Assembly: GCA_032622095.1 (NCBI GenBank)
Contig: CP136067.1
Location: forward strand, 90,636,707 to 90,700,706
Length of the DNA: 64,000 bases
DNA from: Siphonodentalium dalli
Taxonomy: Eukaryota > Mollusca > Scaphopoda > Gadilida > Siphonodentaliidae
Direction of reading: 5' to 3'
The notes beneath the pieces were generated by a model that saw only the letters and a program-made list of their open reading frames with translations, did not search any database and was not told the origin of the DNA. Made by a program: the position numbers and the translations under genes. Positions 10,155 through 21,539 of the stretch are shown one piece after another. Position 1 is the stretch's first letter; every line of letters begins with the position of its first letter.

Positions 10155-11559
10155 ACACCTCAAACTGTGTGTTCGCGTGAACGATGAAGACTCAGGTTTC
10201 TTCTTTAGCCATATTGGCTTAAAACAAGGTGACAATATATCCCCTCTGCTCTACGCTGTGAACGTTAATGACTTGGAAGATTTTCTAAGCGCTAATAACA
10301 ATTGCGGGATAGCTCTTGATAAGCTCAGTGGAGTGGAAACGGGTATCTATTTAAAGTTGTTCTTGCTCATATATGCGGATGATACTGTATTATTGGCCGA
10401 CACGCGTGGCGGTCTACAGAGTTCCTTAGATAATTTCTCTGCGTATTGTACACGCTGGAAATTGAATGTGAACATTGCAAAATCAAACGTTGTCGTTTTT
10501 GGACGTAAGCCGAAAAATATGAACCAGCTACAAACTTTCACGATTAAAGACCAAATCATTGAACAGGTTGATCATTTTAAATACCTCGGAACGACATTCC
10601 ACAAAAGAGGAACTTTCGCAATGGAAAGGAATCTAAGATGCCAATCCGCGAAAAAGGCGATGTACGCATTACTCAATAAAGCCCGTTATAATAAGCTCAC
10701 TATAAAAAGTATCCTGGAGATCTACGAAAAATCGATTGTACCAATCATGACTTATGGAGCGGAGGTGTGGGGCTATGAAAACCTAACATGCTTTGAAAAA
10801 CTGGAATTATGGTTCTTGAAATTCGCACTTAAACTGAAAAAGTCCACACCGAATGCTTTCATTTATGGGGAACTTGGAATGTGTCCCATAACAGTGAAAA
10901 TCAAAACCCGTTCCCTCTCGTACTGGGCTAAGCTAATCTCTATGCCGACTAATAGATTACCACTTATGTTGTATTATGTTATGTATTGTTTATATTGTGA
11001 AAATGTTTTTAATAATTCATTGATTATTGGTATTCGAGATACCCTTAATTGCCTCGGTATGAGTATTGTCTGGACCAACCAACAAGTTCTAAGCATAAAA
11101 AGCTTTAACCGCACAATTTTTGGCAAACTACGCGACGTATACATACAAGAATGGTGGACCACAATATCTAAATCAAGCAAGTACGCATTTTACCGGATTA
11201 TAAAGCCCAACTTTGAAACAGAGAATTATCTAACCCTAGATGATAACAGATCAGTTAACTATATTATGGCCTTCCGGACAAGAAACCACAAACTCCCTAT
11301 AGAACATGGTACTTGGACAAATACGGATTACTCAGACCGAATTTGCACACTATGTAATCTTGAAATCGGCGACGAATATCACATGGTAATGAAATGTAGG
11401 GAACTTAATGAACTTCGAATAAAATACCTGAAACCCTACTACTACCAGAGACCTAACACTCACAAACTAGCCGCTCTTTTCAACTCCCGAAATAAAAAGA
11501 CAGTTAAAAATCTATCAGTTTTTATTAAGAAGATCCTAGAAATATTCAGGTCCGCCTGA
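10063..11559 (+). CDS. LINE ORF2, rest of reverse transcriptase and CCHC C-terminus
   Basis: Continuation of ORF2 in the next frame. Meaningful homology starts at about 10126 (TLNVIQSLYKHLKLCVRVN); the first 20 residues of the open frame are out-of-frame sequence. It holds GLKQGDNISPLLYAVNVNDL (RT motif B), the YADD catalytic box at about 10372, the LNVNIAKSNVVVFG and FKYLGTTF motifs, and a C-terminal CTLC-x8-H-x4-C knuckle at about 11345-11400. With five instead of six A's at 10121-10126, ORF2 would be one frame of about 1165 residues, a normal LINE ORF2 length. Stop TGA at 11557-11559. Confidence 0.85.
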   Translation: MTLYGELGSGGNLLLMVSTEKTLNVIQSLYKHLKLCVRVNDEDSGFFFSHIGLKQGDNISPLLYAVNVNDLEDFLSANNNCGIALDKLSGVETGIYLKLFLLIYADDTVLLADTRGGLQSSLDNFSAYCTRWKLNVNIAKSNVVVFGRKPKNMNQLQTFTIKDQIIEQVDHFKYLGTTFHKRGTFAMERNLRCQSAKKAMYALLNKARYNKLTIKSILEIYEKSIVPIMTYGAEVWGYENLTCFEKLELWFLKFALKLKKSTPNAFIYGELGMCPITVKIKTRSLSYWAKLISMPTNRLPLMLYYVMYCLYCENVFNNSLIIGIRDTLNCLGMSIVWTNQQVLSIKSFNRTIFGKLRDVYIQEWWTTISKSSKYAFYRIIKPNFETENYLTLDDNRSVNYIMAFRTRNHKLPIEHGTWTNTDYSDRICTLCNLEIGDEYHMVMKCRELNELRIKYLKPYYYQRPNTHKLAALFNSRNKKTVKNLSVFIKKILEIFRSA

Positions 11560-12350
11560 GGCTTATTACCACCCGCCTGACATGTTGAAACAACCGAATA
11601 CCGTCCAACATTTCTATATTCTATTATTATGCCATATATAATATATACATGTATACCTGTACTGAAATATATTGTATATTATACCCATATAAATCTGTAA
11701 TGTCTAAATTTGACGATCAGAATAAACTAATTGAATTGTGTTATATGCATCTACATGCCATATTGTTGAATTCATATGTCAACACACAAACACACAAACA
11801 CACTTACCCTCACACACAATTATACCGATATATATATGGTATTGGAGATTAAATAAATCTGATCAGATCAGAACGTTTTGAAGTTCTGACCGGCAACCTT
11901 ATACATGTACCATCGAACATAACGTGTTGGTACTATATTTCTTAGAGCTTGTCTGTTCCTTGCTAATATATTTCGAAGTAGATGGACACTATTCTGGCGA
12001 CTACACGCGACCTGAGTTCCAACTTGTCCGATGTGCATTTTTTATGTTTTCAAGATAATCGATTTTTTAAGTTTGGAAAACCAATGCTACCCACACCAGA
12101 CGGAGTACAAAGGTCGCGGTGCTACCAACATGTAGATAAATATATATTCTTTCCCGCACTGCGACTGCCACGGTTGCTGAGTTTACGGCATTTCGTTTAT
12201 ATACAAGATTGTGACTGTGGGATAGGAATTTTCGCACTTGGAACATTGTGAAACCAAACTGACACATGACGTTTTTTTAAAAACTTTGTGCTATTTTTCA
12301 AGGTAAAACTGTTCTAAGTTACGCTTAGAACATATTGTAACTGAATATAT
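11560..12350. other. LINE 3' region and flanking AT-rich DNA
   Basis: 11560 to about 11870 is the probable LINE 3' untranslated part, ending in CA-rich repeats (ACACACAAACACACAAACAC) and TGATCAGATCAGAAC. From 11870 to 12350 I see no gene or defined repeat. Confidence 0.5.
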
Positions 12351-12354
12351 ATAC

Positions 12355-13470
12355 ACTAGCAGGTGACCCGACTTCGTCCGAGCTTTAACCTTGAATTGAA
12401 CATTTTGAAGGTCAAGGTCAGGTCGGGGTAATGATTTGACCCGTCCAAAACACTCCCCCGACAAAAGAATCCCTAGGTATCAAATTTCGTCGAAATCCGT
12501 TAATTGTTTAATTTAATTTGAGTTAATTCTGCCTTTTTAATCAAGAGAAATGATGGTACCCATCCCGTGATGGTCCCCGTCCCTAAAAGAGGTACGTTTG
12601 TGGGTACCAGTTTCAAGGAGAAGATCACCTCGGGTGGAAAAACTTAGCCTACCCGATGAAAATCCCTGCCTTTTTAATCAAGAGAAATGATGGTACCCGT
12701 GCCGTGATGGTACCCGTCCCTAAAAGAGGTACGTTTGTGGGTACCCGTTTCAAGGTGAAGGTCACCTCTGGCGGAAAAACTTAGCCTACCCGATGAAAAT
12801 CTCTCCCGCTCCTTGGAACCCCTAAGTACGAAGACAGACATAAGAATCACAACTGGTGTGGTTCGTCCCATGGCTTTGTTCGAAAAAGCAATTGCAACAG
12901 CTTCCGAGACACGTATGCTGCACCTAGGTGTAAAATTTCGTCGAAATCCGCTTTACCCGATTTGACCTTGAATTGACCATTTTTAAGGTCAAGGTCAGGT
13001 CGGGGTCACAATTTAACCCGTCCATGACACTTCCCGTGGGTAGCAAGTTTGAGCTCAATCGGTTCGAGTCAAAAAAGGACACACACATATATATCATTTG
13101 TGGTTACCCGTTTCAAGGTGAAGATCACCTCGGGCGAGAAAACTGACCGATGAAGCCCTACGTACGTAAGAATCACACAACACGATCATGTCTGGATACA
13201 GTCACGCTCACGAATCACATTACAGTATACGCTCTTTATCAACGACACTGCTGATACGAACGCTCTTTAACTATCAACGCGATTAACCCCACCGTGCCAA
13301 TGTCGGTCATTTTGTGACGGGGAGTGGAGAATGGGTGCTCCAAAACGGCGGTAAACACTGCCCGTGTTATTTTTAATCTTAGATTGGAAGTTTCAGCTCA
13401 ATCGGTTCAGCCGTTTTCATCTGATATTTATCCCCAGCGGCCTGTGTTTATATAGGCATATGTTATGTCA
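12355..13470 (+). mobile_element. ACTTCGTCC-family repeat with internal tandem module
   Basis: Starts with CTAGCAGGTGACCCGACTTC and GTCCGAGC, a diverged version of the 5' signature shared with the repeats at 33121, 34128 and 38173. A module of about 125 bp (GGTACCCGT...CCTAAAAGAGGTACG...TTTCAAGG-GAAG-TCACCTC...CCTACCCGATGAAAATC) occurs at 12535-12660 and 12661-12800, with a partial third copy near 13095-13155. The phrase AAGGTCAAGGTCAGGTCGGG occurs twice. The end, with TTTCAGCTCAATCGGTTCAG near 13390, resembles 3' parts of similar dispersed repeats. No coding capacity; a composite or nested non-autonomous element is likely. Confidence 0.6.
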
Positions 13471-13629
13471 GATGTTTTTTCTAACGTGTTCAGTTGGGCA
13501 AAGTCAACATTCACGTAGCATTAGATTTTATAAAATATATTAAATGTTCTGATATTGTGATTGAACAGACTGCACAATTCAAGATCGTCCATACATGTAT
13601 GCTGATGTCCATGTACACTCACAGAAATC

Positions 13630-13745
13630 GGGGTCCTTATAGCGACTATATAGTGCCTATCGTAGCTATAGTGCCTATCTAAGTAACACATATTGGTTAT
13701 TGGGGTGATATAGTAGCTATATCGTAGATAGTGCCTATAGCGTGG
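13630..13745. repeat. Palindromic CTATATAG minisatellite, left block
   Basis: Alternating GTGCCTATCGTAGCTATAG and GATATAGTAGCTATATCG pieces. Same sequence type as the larger block at 14310-14725 on the other side of the SAM-like exon. Confidence 0.6.
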
Positions 13746-13883
13746 AACTTATATCGCATTCAGGATAAACCAAATTACGCCCACCTGTTATTTGACAGAC
13801 GCTCCCGCCAGGGGCATATTCGCAGGCGGCGTGTCTAATTTTTCGAGCAGCCATTTTTAATCGAAGAATTAAGACAAAGAAAG

Positions 13884-13983
13884 ATGGACGCTTTCAATGA
13901 CTCTGTTGAACGTTGGACGGAAGATGCTGTTGCGAAATGGCTGGACGACGCGGGATTGTCTGAATTAAAATCGGCATTTAGAG
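13884..13983 (+). CDS. SAM-like first exon (partial gene)
   Basis: An ATG in good context (AAAGATGG) opens MDAFNDSVERWTEDAVAKW, LDDAGLSELKSAFR, then a donor GTTAGT in phase 1. The pattern W-x-x-x-x-V-x-x-W-L-x-x-x-G-L-x-x-L-x-x-x-F is the first two helices of a SAM domain, a protein-protein interaction module. The next acceptor is near 14221 (CTTCTTTTCAG) or 14231 (TTAGCAG). The second keeps a frame reading MNNQRSANVDESVKM before it runs into minisatellite. The 3' half of the domain is not convincing, so this may be a gene fragment or a gene whose other exons lie elsewhere. Confidence 0.5.
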
Positions 13984-14309
13984 GTTAGTATTAGCACCAC
14001 ATTTGTTGGAAATTATTATCATTATATCAACATCAAATGATAAACACACACACGCCGTCACCATTACTTCAATAATAATCCAACCTCTTTTGTTAATTTT
14101 GTTTTCAAATTAACCAGCGAATTATTATGTTCTCATTCCACAAAGTTGAGTTCCAGAACATTGACACTTGAATTAAAAAAATTATTGAACTTTATTTAAC
14201 TTTTTAAATTCTTCTTTTCAGCTCTTAGCAGAGATGAACAATCAGAGGTCTGCAAATGTGGATGAGTCGGTGAAGATGAGTTTATCAGACCTCCGTTATA
14301 AAATATTGA

Positions 14310-14725
14310 ATAAAGCAAGCTATATATTACCTAAAGTTAGGGACTATATAATACCTATTTGCTTTATAGCTACTATATCGTAGCTAATTAGGTACCATAT
14401 AATATCTAATTAGGTACTTTATAGTAGCTATATCATGTATAGGTACTATATAGTACCTAAAGTTAGGCACTATATAATACCTAATTGCTGTATAGCTACT
14501 ATATAGTAGCTAATTGGGTACCATATCATATCTAATTAGGTTCTTTATAGTAGCTATATCATATAGGTACTATATAGTACCTAAAGTTAGGCACTATATA
14601 ATACCTAATTAGGTACGTTATAGTAGCTATATCATATAGGCACTATATAGTACCTAAAATTAGGCACTAACCCAGTGGCAAGGATAGTGCCTATATAGTT
14701 ACTATATAGTAGCTGTATTTTTAAG
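14310..14725. repeat. Palindromic CTATATAGTACC minisatellite, right block
   Basis: Tandem units of about 125 bp (ACCTAAAGTTAGGCACTATA at about 14330, 14455 and 14579, shorter at 14650). They are built from short self-complementary words such as ACTATATAGTACC and GTACCTAATTAG. The sequence can fold on itself almost anywhere. Confidence 0.75.
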
Positions 14726-14763
14726 AGTGTATACATAATGTATGTTCATATACATGTACTTAC

Positions 14764-14821
14764 CATGCGGGGCGAAGACCGCGTAAAGCAGTGCAAAAAG
14801 TAACACCATCCGCTGCGCCAT
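14764..14821 (-). CDS. Signal-peptide exon of secreted EGF/ZP protein
   Basis: An ATG preceded by a pyrimidine-rich CTTTGTTCCAG opens MAQRMVLLFALLYAVFAPH, and a strong donor GTAAGT follows in phase 1. The hydrophobic core MVLLFALLYAVFA after a basic residue is a textbook secretory signal. The donor phase matches the acceptor of the EGF exon at 5813-5950, and no other phase-1 exon was found between them. The CAG just before the ATG could itself be a splice acceptor, in which case a 5' untranslated exon lies further right. The pairing with the EGF exons is inferred from strand, phase and logic of a secreted protein. Confidence 0.7.
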
Positions 14822-14829
14822 CTGGAACA

Positions 14830-16135
14830 AAGCGAAATCGAGAAACAAACATGTTTATTTCGATAATAAATTGTAGCTTAATTGTTACGCTCATATGAAA
14901 TGCTCTTAGCAGTTTGATATTTGAAACCCCACACTGTGCTTCGTAATATTTACTTATATTATATTATAGTCCGGTTACCCGGATCAAGTTGCGTCGACAA
15001 ATACTTATTCGAGCCACAGAAATTGATAAATTTAGACAAAATGTGGCCCCAATTATTCAGCAACACAGAACACAGGGCGTTCATTTCATTGTTATTATAC
15101 TCATGTTTTGGCGGAAAATAAAGAACATATAATTCACGACTATATGTGGAAAAACGAAAATTGAGGGAAGATGTATACATGTACTTTGATTATACCAAAT
15201 CTTCTCATATTTAACTCCTGCCGAACTTAAACGTCGCCTGGGAATAAAAATATGCTAACCACCTCTTTTGAATTTTTTTTTTATTGATATCGTTGAATCG
15301 GACTGTTAATTTGTATGTCACGTGACTGGTTTCTGACGAAGTTTTCGTCCAACGATCGACGAACGCGTGGTTTAGAAAATACGATAAAACATAAAAATAA
15401 AGACAACTAGAAGTACATGCATGTAATTGCTCGTAGAACTGAGTTTATATACTATTGCATGTGTTTACTAATCCGCACGTGTTTGTCAAATCCCGCTGAT
15501 GTGTTTAAATATGTGTGTATGAACCATTTGGACACATAATAATGTAACATTGAGATTTATTCATGTATGGAGATATAACATAATAGCTCGGATACGTAGA
15601 CTAATAATGCACGTTATATGTGATCCACAGTGAAAATTCAGTATTAGTTATAACCAATGCATACTACAGTATTATAGCAACACGTATCTACCCCCACTAT
15701 GTAAGAGATATGTTGAATTTTGTTAAAATTTTCTTTAAAACAACAATTTTTTCATGCAGTTTGACAGGAAATTTAAAAACAACACTCTGCATTATCTAGA
15801 TTATGCGCTCAGTCTACCAACTGAAATCATGTCTGCGAGAAAATGAATAAAACATTTTTCATTGCACATTTTAGTGCTTCGGCTACCATTTGCATGACTG
15901 TATATTTTATAGATAAATGACCAAAACGAACACAACATAAATATTATACAACCACGTTTTCAATAATCTGCCAAAATAAATACTAAATACTGGTTCATAT
16001 TTCAGACATTATGCAGTTTCATGGTGAATTTTCCTTTAATTTTTTTTAAAATATTTCCTGTGAAACTGTCTTTCGACCTATATGATCTTTGTTATAGTTA
16101 GAACATATCTCTCATAATATGAGGATACGCACGTG
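14830..16135. other. AT-rich DNA upstream of the EGF/ZP gene
   Basis: No convincing exon or repeat. If the signal-peptide exon is the true first exon, the promoter would lie here, but I see no clear TATA or initiator element. Confidence 0.4.
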
Positions 16136-16139
16136 TTGT

Positions 16140-16835
16140 TAGATCACTATCTCATATATATTTTGAAGACCTCTGTCTGTCTGTATGTCCTTTATAGAAT
16201 CGAAAACGGGTTGACCGATCGAGACCAAACTTCCTATCCAAAGGTAAAATCCCACGGGAATCGTCGACGTCGCATTTTGGACAAGCTCTGAGCACCGATT
16301 CTCCTCTCCCAATCATCAAAATCACCGCAAACGCCACTTCGGGGGTTAAGGCATTAACGATCTTTATATTGACCATATTCGGAGGTGTTAAGGATCAACG
16401 CTCTTTATTACAATCGAAGCTGCTAAACGGCTACCCATGCAAAACGAAACGCGGAATGCAATTATCTCGATTAAAAAGGCAGAATGGGTTGTTGTTTCAT
16501 ATATGTCCTAGGAACAGGGGAATTTTTTCATCGGGTCAGTCTTTGAGGGACGGGTACCATGAATTAATTCATGAAAAACAAAAAATGCGTGTTGTGCTGT
16601 CGTTCATAGGAAGGGAAGGGGATTTCTCGGAAACGGGTGGAGCTATCGACTTGAAATTAGCTATGTGAATGTATCTTGTCCCGGATACGAATTTTATCGG
16701 GTCGCCGAGCCCGTGCGACGCCAGATTCGCGCATGCGCAGACCAGATCTCGGAAACGGGTGGAGCTATCGACTTGAAATTTGGTTTTTGAATAGCCCGGA
16801 CAACGTCGGGCTCATCGGCTAGTAGTATATATTTG
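16140..16835 (-). mobile_element. ACTTCGTCC-family repeat, inverted copy
   Basis: Read on the minus strand it opens with CTAGCCGATGAGCCCGACG and TTGTCCGGGC near 16825. It passes the AAATTTCAAGTCGATAGCTC block and a GCGCATGCGC palindrome at 16729-16738. It ends in an ACAG-type tract (CTGTCTGTCTG on plus) next to TATATTTTGAAGACCTC near 16150-16190. The structure matches the copies at 34.7-36.5 kb. Confidence 0.7.
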
Positions 16836-17172
16836 TAATAAAGGATAATGATTTTTCCCTTCAAATTGCTTATTTGAAATTGAGATATTTTTGAAAATTT
16901 TGTATTTTGTGCATTCTACTGTTTAGTCGTCATATACGCCCATTATATATTGATTGCTTGATTTATTGCACAAGTCACATAACAGTGAAACAAGCAAACC
17001 GTATATACACTATGTACACAACTTTGGATATCACATTAATTATTGTTCATTTCATATACACATGCATGTTTATATATACAGCAGTAATTAAGTTAGATTA
17101 CACAATAATAGGCGATAAACTTAACAAGTATGATAATTACAAATGTCCACCCATAACAATAAATGATTTCGA

Positions 17173-19150
17173 TCATATAGAATAAGACACCTTCTTAAAC
17201 GCACACCTTAAGAATATGCATAGTCTTGTTATGAGGCTTGTATTTTGAAGAGATAGGATACCATTGAATTGTTCTCTCGTAGGGTTCTTCCAAAAGTATT
17301 CAGGGATATATTGTTTTCTGATTTCATCCAAATGACTGCATATAATAACTAAATGGTATTCGTCTCCTAAATATTCTCCACATATGGTGCATATCCTATT
17401 GTCATTATCATTCGGAGATTTTTTCCATCTTGCGCATTCTATAGGCAGTTTATGATTTGCAGTTCTGAGCTTCAGGAGGTATTTCGATAGATTAAATGGC
17501 AAAATCTTCAAGTAATTTGGGTAACCGTAGTCAGTTTTAATAAAACTATAAAATTGGGCCCTCGATGAAGCAGGTGTGTTTATGTCAACGAGTAGTGCGT
17601 CCCAATGGCGTTGCTTAAGAACAGTTTTTGCATTTCTCAGTTCAATAGCGGTCAGGCCCGTCTGGGTGATCTACTTTGATTGCAATTTCAAATCATAAAG
17701 AGCATTATTGACAAAAGATAACCATTTGGAGTTATTTTTGTCTGCTGTCTTTGAGTTCATCTAATGAGTCTGATAAATTAAGGTATAAATATTCTTAGCT
17801 AACTCAGAGCCGTCACTCGATACGAGCTTTGACAAATATGTCAGAGCTCGGCATGTTATTTCCATAGAGACGGGGTGTCGTGCGAATTCTGCATAAACTA
17901 TGTAATTGGGGGTACTCATTTTGATGGACGCAACCATCTTACAAAATTTTAGATGTATTGTCTCTACACTCTGAGTACGTTCAAAACACCATATCTCACT
18001 TCCATACAGTAAAATAGGTGAAATCATCTTATCGAATAAATCAAGCATAATATCAATGGGTAAGTTAAGTTTTCGGACCTTATTAAGCAGTCCGTACATG
18101 GCTCTCGCTGCAGAATTAACTGTTTTCTTTATGTTCTGGCAGAAGCGACCATTATAAAATAATCTAACCCCTAAATAAGTGAATTCTTTAACTATTTCTA
18201 GGCTACAGCCTCTATACATGAATGTGGGAAGATTTTTCGACCATTTTTTCGTGAAAATCATAATTTGGTCTTTTTGATATTGACTTGAAGTTTCCAAGAT
18301 TCTGCATAATCGGCAAAGGCGAAGGGAGCCCTATGTATATTATCTTCGTCGTCAGAAAATATAACTGTATCGTCGGCATATAAAAGACATAACAATTTAA
18401 TAAAGCAGCCAACATTTTGCATATATGATTCATCTAGAAATTTCAGAGGGTCTATTGCACAATCATACAAGAAACTTTGTAAATCATTTACATAGAGAGA
18501 AAATAAGAAAGGTGACATTATTTTACCTTGGAATAGGCCAATATTACTTACAAAAAAGTCAGACATAGAGTTGTTGTCTCAGACACAAATTTAATTGTGC
18601 CATACATATCCTTTATAATATTTAGATTCTTTACCATTAATATCATAGTTCATCATTTTTAGCCACAATGCGTCCCTCCAAATCGTATCAAATGCTTTTC
18701 GAAAGTCTATAAAGATACACTAAAGTTTCTTGCCACTTGATAAATAGAGATCTATTATACTCTGTAATATGCATATGTTATCTATCATGGAGTGTCCTTT
18801 TCTAAATCCGGTTTGTGTTTTTCAAGATAACCTCGAATTCGTCGGAAAAGGCTACTAGTCTGCTATTAAGTATTGATGTGAATATCTTCGAGAAACAGCT
18901 TAGCAGAGTTATATACCACGGTATGAATCTGGATTTTTGGGGTCCCCCGATTTGTTTATATATAGGTTGTATCATGCCTATCGCCCACCCTTCTGGGAAA
19001 ATACCGCAGTTCAGAATCAAATTAAATAATAAAACATAAACTGACATAAACATATCTAAGCATTTCCAGCTTTCTATGTGCGCACATAACGCACATCGAT
19101 ATATTTTGAAATGGCCAAATATTGCAGTCGCCATTTTCTTGGAAAACATA
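17173..19150 (-). pseudogene. Decayed LINE ORF2 (reverse transcriptase, 5'-truncated)
   Basis: A minus-strand reverse transcriptase broken into at least four frames. Pieces in order are ITLLSCFSKIFTSILNSRLV (about 18920-18860), IGLFQGKIMSPFLFSLYVND (about 18545-18485), YADDTVIFS (about 18385-18355), FTYLGVRLF (about 18185) and CTICGEYLGDEYHLVIIC (about 17395-17340). In-frame stops and shifts lie at about 17512-17760, 18260-18300 and 18570-18800. No endonuclease region precedes it, which is usual for 5'-truncated insertions. It differs from the LINE at 6.3-11.9 kb in many residues, so it is another family. The copies at 25.8-27.6 kb derive from its relatives. Confidence 0.85.
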
Positions 19151-19449
19151 ATGGAGTTGGCACATTTTGATTCTCGAGCGACCTTTTGATAGCACAGTAA
19201 CTGAAGCCACGTTGTTCACTGAGGTATTTGGTCGTCATATGCACACCGTTTGAGTGGCGTTATAGTTAATGTTTACCAGTTCAAGATATTGCGACACACA
19301 CTAATGGATGATGCCATTAAAAACAAGGAGCGCCAATACTGAGATTCAACAATATGCGCCTGCGCAAGGAAGCGATGCCACAGTGAAAACCCAGTATCAA
19401 GAGAGGATATCTTGTAAGTGAATTTAGGATCATATAGAGCGTAAATCAG

Positions 19450-20270
19450 ATTCAAATAATGCCAATATGGGCTTATTTGTGTTTGTGAAACAAGTTCAAT
19501 ATGAGTTTATTTTCTGGAAAACAGGCTGCGTCATGACATACAGATGAGAGTGAAACATTGAACCCAAATGCAAAATATCTGGTATTTTCTAGATTTCAGT
19601 TTGTATAAAGTCAGTATATCGTATTTCCTGTATTTGTCATCGAATATGTATCGTGTGCATTCTACCAAGGTCCGTATATATAATTTACGAGAATCAAATG
19701 ATGTTTGCCAGTTTACAGGGGTCAGTTAACCTTTTGCATTATTATTATTTTGTATTATAAATCAGATAAACAAATAATAACAAAAAGAGTCCCCGGGCCC
19801 CCGTGGGGACGAAAAACAACTAATTGTTTACACTATGAGTAGATCAGATACCGTATTTTCGGCAATACGATGAATGTTACGTCATCCAATGGGCATATTG
19901 GCGGAAAAATAAGATATCCGTTTCAGATATGAGTTTAAGACAGTCTGTTCTCGTGAAAATAAGCAAGCAAAGTGCTTAGCTTAATGAGCGAAATAAGCTC
20001 ATATTCACATTATTTATTAACCGAAATATAATCTCTATATAGGCATACAAGCGCTGTTCAAAACAATCCAATATGATCCAATATGGGACTATTTCCATAC
20101 GAAATAAGCCCACATTGGCATTAATTAACCTACCGTCTTTCATCGACGCGACTATACAAATCCATGCTCTGTATAATGTGTTTTCACTTCAGCCCATGTA
20201 CCTCAGCGGAAAAACGTCTCAATATGTGCTTATTTCGTAATCAAATAACTCCAATATGAACCTATTTTCA
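19450..20270. repeat. Dispersed GAAATAAGCCCATATTGG-type repeats
   Basis: Several direct and inverted versions of CCAATATGGGCTTATTTC occur at about 19465, 19990, 20070-20130 and 20215-20265. The piece at 20066-20125 is close to a palindrome. Probably relics of one small inverted-repeat element; no gene seen. Confidence 0.5.
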
Positions 20271-20666
20271 CGATGATTATACCGTTGTTAAAGAACAAAC
20301 ATAACCATCGGATTCTGAATTTTAACGTTACACAAGCCCAATCTACAAAATCCATATATACTCTTCGGGCTAAAACAGATACAAACAAACTGTCCAACGT
20401 CAAAACAAATATCCAGCTCTTTTCAATTGTTCCCCACCAGCCACCCATATGGAACAAAACCTCCTGCGAGTGTTTACATAAATGTGTAGTTTAACCCTTT
20501 GTATACCACATGGATTATCCTCCGCCCAATTATAAATGTAAACACATGAATGGTTTAATATTCATTTGGATGGATGTTCGGGAAATATGAGCAGACGGTA
20601 TGCAGCAAAATTGATAATGAAAGTGCAAAAGAAGTCATATTCACTGATTGGAAATGCTCAATAATA

Positions 20667-20880
20667 AGAAAGCCTTGAAATAGGGTGTCTGCCATTTGCA
20701 GAATGAGCGGGCTAGCATAACCAAATTCACCCTCTGGGAACCTCATTCTGCTGAGGTGTAAGCAGAATGAGGTCCAAAGAGGGTGAATTTGGTGATGCTA
20801 GCCCGCTATGCGGGGTAGCATAACTAAATTCACCCTCTGGGGACCTCATTCTGCAAATGACAGACACCCTATTCCAAGGC
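20667..20880. repeat. MITE-like compound hairpin
   Basis: Outer arms CCTTGAAATAGGGTGTCTGC and its complement enclose inner arms GCGGGCTAGCATAACC...TCACCCTCTGGGAACCTCAT and their complement. The TTCACCCTCTGG-GACCTC unit appears three times, so one arm carries an extra copy. No coding content. Confidence 0.75.
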
Positions 20881-21539
20881 TTGATAATAAGTTCAACAAA
20901 AGACATATGGCTAGTGAGCAGTTAATATAGAAATGGTTAAACACACTTTTGTTTAACCAAAATACTGTATATTGTTATTGGTATGAAGGTGGGAATTATG
21001 GATGGCTATAACACGATTTGGCAGTGAGAGTATTGCTTATCATTAGCCATCTCGTACACATAATTATATAATATTGAATGGCAACGGTTTCATAGAGAAA
21101 GAACTGGGTCGTATACAGTTCAATGTACATATGAATGTGTATAGCTCAAAACGTGTTGTTATGATATCTGCTGGTGCCCCTGATATCCCTCCAATAAAAG
21201 CAAGTTTGCAGGGTACTAAACAATATTTGATTTAGATTTTTTCCCAGTGTTGCATAAGGCCGCAAACAAAAATGCAAGCTGAATCATATGCATCATGTCT
21301 GTGTTTAATATGGCTTGAATATGCCGGCTAATTCTACACACCTATATACTTGAGCGAATATCTCAATTTTGTCGAATAAGGACGAGATTTAGTTTCCATA
21401 TGTGAATGTTTATATTTCCTAATTACTACCACATGTACGTCTTCAATACATTTTAATAATTATATCGGACTAACGATCCAATTAATAGGATACTACGGTC
21501 GCACGATATCGACTTTCCAAAGATGAAGTTTTAACACGT

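Larger units (their letters stand above)
6330..11870 (+). mobile_element. Non-LTR retrotransposon (LINE), nearly full length
   Basis: A LINE with a 5' leader containing a CCAATCAG box, ORF1 (6438-8048), ORF2 (from about 8061 to 11559, one frameshift) and a 3' region of about 300 bp that is AT- and CA-rich. ORF2 has an APE-type endonuclease, reverse transcriptase and a C-terminal CCHC motif, which fits the CR1/L2/jockey side of the LINE tree rather than RTE or R2. The clade is a guess. It lies in intron 1 of the minus-strand EGF/ZP gene, in the opposite orientation. I could not define target-site duplications, so both outer limits are approximate. The lack of other damage suggests a young insertion. 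Confidence 0.85.
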
